From the NCBI RefSeq assembly GCF_900109685.1, contig NZ_FOBB01000002.1, positions 614,085 to 678,084 on the forward strand: a stretch of 64,000 bases of DNA, read 5' to 3'. Made by a program: the position numbers and the translations under genes. The stretch is from Chitinophaga rupis. GTDB lineage: Bacteria; Bacteroidota; Bacteroidia; Chitinophagales; Chitinophagaceae. Below, one piece after another: positions 61,698 to 64,000 of the stretch. The notes under the pieces are model-generated. The model did no database searches. It was not told where the DNA came from and was given only the letters and a program-made list of their open reading frames with translations. Numbering within the stretch: position 1 is the first letter of the stretch; the number at the start of each line of letters is the position of its first letter.

Positions 61698-63095
61698 ATG
61701 AAAAAAATATTCCTTTACTACGCTCTTTTACTGGGGCTGAGCATAGCCGTGCGTGGACAGACTATTTGTTCTACACCGGAACAGGTGCCTAACTTCCTTG
61801 AAAAGATCCCGCCGCAGCAGTTTGCCACACCTTCCGATAACTATGTATTGCGGGTGTTTGCGCACATCATCCGCAGAAGCAATGGCACCGGAGGACAAAC
61901 ACAGGCAACAGTGATACAGGGGTTGAATATAGTAGCAGCAGACTTTCTTCCCCACGGTATCTGCATATCTCTGCTGGGCATTGATGAGATTTGGAATGAT
62001 ACCTATTACAATATGAGCAACTTTAGCATTGATAATAATGGAGACGGTAAGTTTGATAATTTTTCGCCTAATGCTCACAGCAATGCTATTGATCTTTATT
62101 TACTGGGCACTGATGGCAATATGCAGGGTGGGATAGCCGCCAATATAGTAGCTACATCCCTTGCGCTCGGAGGTGTTTTTTCAGGCATTAACATGGTTAG
62201 CTCTCATGTACTTTCACATGAACTGGGCCATTGTATAGGCCTGTACCATACTTTTCACGGCATGTGCGAAAGCGGCTGCCGCGAGCTGGTAAATGGCAGC
62301 AACTGTACATCCTGCGGGGATTTTGTTTGCGATACCAGGCCTGATCCCCAAACGTTCAGCACTAATGCGGACTGCTCATGGAATGGCGCTAACTGCGGTA
62401 TAGGGAGCACAGATGCCAATGGTGCGCCTTATAACCCGGCCACCAACTTAATAATGGCTTATGTGCCGCCCAACTGTATGCAATTATTTACTGCCGGCCA
62501 GGGCACAAGAATGCGGACGGCTATTGCCAACAGCGCCCTGCTGCAGGGTGTTATTGTTCCTAATACTTTAACCCTCAGCAGCCTTACGGTTGGTTCCGGC
62601 GTTACCGCTCTTTATGATGTACTTAACTATTTAACTGCCCAAAGCAGCGTAGCCGTACAATCAGGCGGCTCGCTTACCTTGCGGGCAGGGGTAGAAGTAG
62701 TACTGGCTAATGGCTTCAGCGCTGCCCCTGGTGCTGCCTTCCGCGCTTATATAGATGAGACCTGCAGTACCACGGACCAAAACAATTCAGCCCGCCAGGC
62801 CATTACAAAAAACAGCCCGGTTAATAATACGGAAACTGTATTGCAACCCGGCATCTATCCCAATCCGGTTAATCATACGCTTAATGTTGTGGTTCCGGCA
62901 AAGGCGTCTGGTACCGTTGTCCTGAAGATCATTTCCGCCTCAGGCGTTATGATGTCCAGCTCAAGACATGCTGTTGCCAAGGGCAGCCAGCGCATTCTGT
63001 TGGATGTTTCAAAACTTTCCCCTGGCTTATATGTGATACAGGTATTAAACGGCAGCCATATCATGAGCGTCCATAAATTTATCAAGGCGCAATAA
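61698..63095 (+). CDS. M43-type metalloprotease with T9SS sorting domain
   Basis: 465 residues, signal peptide (about 1-20). The metzincin zinc motif H174-E-L-G-H178-CIGLYH184 (HExxHxxGxxH) is in SSHVLSHELGHCIGLYH, matching the pregnancy-associated plasma protein-A/M43 family. A six-Cys segment (MCESGCRELVNGSNCTSC) follows. The C-terminus is a T9SS type A domain (GIYPNPVNHTLNVVV to VHKFIKAQ). It is exported through the outer membrane and digests proteins outside the cell. Confidence 0.93.
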   Translation: MKKIFLYYALLLGLSIAVRGQTICSTPEQVPNFLEKIPPQQFATPSDNYVLRVFAHIIRRSNGTGGQTQATVIQGLNIVAADFLPHGICISLLGIDEIWNDTYYNMSNFSIDNNGDGKFDNFSPNAHSNAIDLYLLGTDGNMQGGIAANIVATSLALGGVFSGINMVSSHVLSHELGHCIGLYHTFHGMCESGCRELVNGSNCTSCGDFVCDTRPDPQTFSTNADCSWNGANCGIGSTDANGAPYNPATNLIMAYVPPNCMQLFTAGQGTRMRTAIANSALLQGVIVPNTLTLSSLTVGSGVTALYDVLNYLTAQSSVAVQSGGSLTLRAGVEVVLANGFSAAPGAAFRAYIDETCSTTDQNNSARQAITKNSPVNNTETVLQPGIYPNPVNHTLNVVVPAKASGTVVLKIISASGVMMSSSRHAVAKGSQRILLDVSKLSPGLYVIQVLNGSHIMSVHKFIKAQ

Positions 63096-63118
63096 AATTC
63101 ATGACGTTGAAGATCTGT

Positions 63119-63165
63119 AAACAAGCCCATAAAAAGCATGTTTTGCTTTTTATGGGCTTGTTTTT
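63119..63165 (+). terminator. Terminator after the metalloprotease gene
   Basis: A 20-base-pair stem, 63119-63138 with 63144-63163, and a five-base loop, ending in a T-run. It is 23 bases beyond the stop at 63095. Confidence 0.95.
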
Positions 63166-63266
63166 CCTTGTGCATATTACCATCGCTTCCCTGTAGCCGC
63201 AGATTTGGAAAGATGGCGATAAATTCGTAATTAGGGATAACGGCATTTCCGTGAAGTTCCCACAAT

Positions 63267-64000
63267 ATGAAAAAATTCCTGTTCAGTCTTATTACCCTGC
63301 TGGCGGTGCTGGATCTGGCAGCACAATCCGGGCCGGAGATCATCACTACTCATACTGAGAAAGATGTGATACCGGAAGGCATCACTATAAACCCGGTTAA
63401 TGGAACCATCTATGTAAGCAGCATTGCTTTGCAAAAAATTATTACAATTAATAAGGATGGATCGCACAAGGATCTCATCAAAAGCGGCCAGGATGGATTT
63501 CTCGAAGGGCTTGGAATGAAGATAGATGCCAAAGCACAATGGTTATGGGTGGTGTCAAATAAAAAACAGGATCATTGGTACCTGTCCTGCGTGCATGCTT
63601 TTGATTTGAAAAAAGGAGTGGTAAAGCAAAAGTATATCCTTAAAGATACTGCGCGCCATTTGTTCAATGACCTGATCCTTCATCCGGACGGCAAGCTATA
63701 CATAACCGATACCTATGATTCCTCCCTTTATGAAGTGGATCCGGTAAGGGAAAAATTAAGCCTGTTTGTGAAGGATTCTCTTATAGCCTGGCCTAATGGG
63801 ATCACTTACAATGCAAATGGTAAAGTGTACGTAGCTACCTATAGTCATGGCTTAATGCAGCTGGATCTGCCATCAAAAAAGCTGAGCCCATTAAAAGGAT
63901 ATACAGATTCCACAAAGGCATACAACCTGGATGGCCTGGTATTTTGGAACAACAACATTATTGGCGTGTACAACGGCGCTGCAACCAATAAGGGTAATGC
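63267..64000 (+). CDS. SMP-30/gluconolactonase-like beta-propeller (cut by window edge)
   Basis: At least 244 residues, open at the window end. ATG at 63267 begins a signal peptide (MKKFLFSLITLLAVLDLAAQ). The mature part has short propeller repeats: EGITINPVNGTIYVSS, ILHPDGKLYITDTYDSSLYEVD, WPNGITYNANGKVYVATYS. This is the SMP-30/gluconolactonase/LRE type. It is likely periplasmic with an unknown ligand or lactone substrate. Confidence 0.8.
   Translation, partial: MKKFLFSLITLLAVLDLAAQSGPEIITTHTEKDVIPEGITINPVNGTIYVSSIALQKIITINKDGSHKDLIKSGQDGFLEGLGMKIDAKAQWLWVVSNKKQDHWYLSCVHAFDLKKGVVKQKYILKDTARHLFNDLILHPDGKLYITDTYDSSLYEVDPVREKLSLFVKDSLIAWPNGITYNANGKVYVATYSHGLMQLDLPSKKLSPLKGYTDSTKAYNLDGLVFWNNNIIGVYNGAATNKGN

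Overview
The window looks like a chromosomal segment of a soil-type Bacteroidota, most likely Chitinophagaceae (Chitinophaga-like). This rests on several things seen together: type IX secretion (T9SS) C-terminal sorting domains, a Bacteroidota double-glycine-leader peptide family, propeller-type histidine kinase paired with a LytTR regulator, AraC and Crp/Fnr regulators typical of the phylum, weak Shine-Dalgarno signals, a few TAnnTTTG promoter elements, and intergenic 'word' repeats. The species is inferred, not proven. No rRNA, tRNA, CRISPR array or insertion sequence was seen.

Layout. 1-3.1 kb: two glycosyltransferases (one cut by the window edge) and a Tat-exported Gfo/Idh/MocA oxidoreductase. 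3.1-9.2 kb: minus-strand YceI, Crp/Fnr regulator, a DUF416-like protein and a 1371-residue RHS protein with a deaminase-like C-terminal toxin. 9.4-15.1 kb: secreted TPR protein, two paralogous single-domain response regulators, MmgE/PrpD protein and an SDR. 15.1-21.3 kb: a 1681-residue CheB-CheR-PAS-GAF-histidine kinase and a separate CheB methylesterase. 21.4-27.6 kb: S33-type hydrolase, AraC regulator, an inverted-repeat-bounded non-coding element, an ABC-2 exporter with a NEW3 partner, and a small membrane protein.

27.5-40.3 kb is one minus-strand operon that reads as a chaperone/usher-like surface system: DUF4402 subunit, PapD-like chaperone, a 2657-residue beta-strand-repeat adhesin with a T9SS sorting domain, a second DUF4402 protein, and an usher-like outer-membrane protein. 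40.5-48.7 kb holds an SDR, a haem-c lipoprotein, a three-gene set (MauE-like, propeller-like, DUF6520-like), an alginate-lyase-like lipoprotein, a class C beta-lactamase-like serine hydrolase and a small secreted protein.

48.8-54.7 kb is a compact minus-strand secretion operon: a C39-like/VKOR/thioredoxin fusion, two paralogous 65-residue double-glycine-leader peptides with six conserved cysteines each, a C39-peptidase ABC transporter, and an HlyD-like adaptor. The natural reading is that disulfide-rich peptides are oxidised by the VKOR/Trx protein, cleaved after Gly-Gly and exported. A propeller histidine kinase/LytTR pair (55.0-58.7 kb) lies divergently next to it. The window ends with a VOC protein, a GH28 enzyme, a tail-fibre-like protein, an M43-type metalloprotease with a T9SS signal, and a truncated SMP-30-like beta-propeller.

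The two regions most worth experimental attention are the chaperone/usher + T9SS adhesin operon and the disulfide-rich double-glycine peptide operon.
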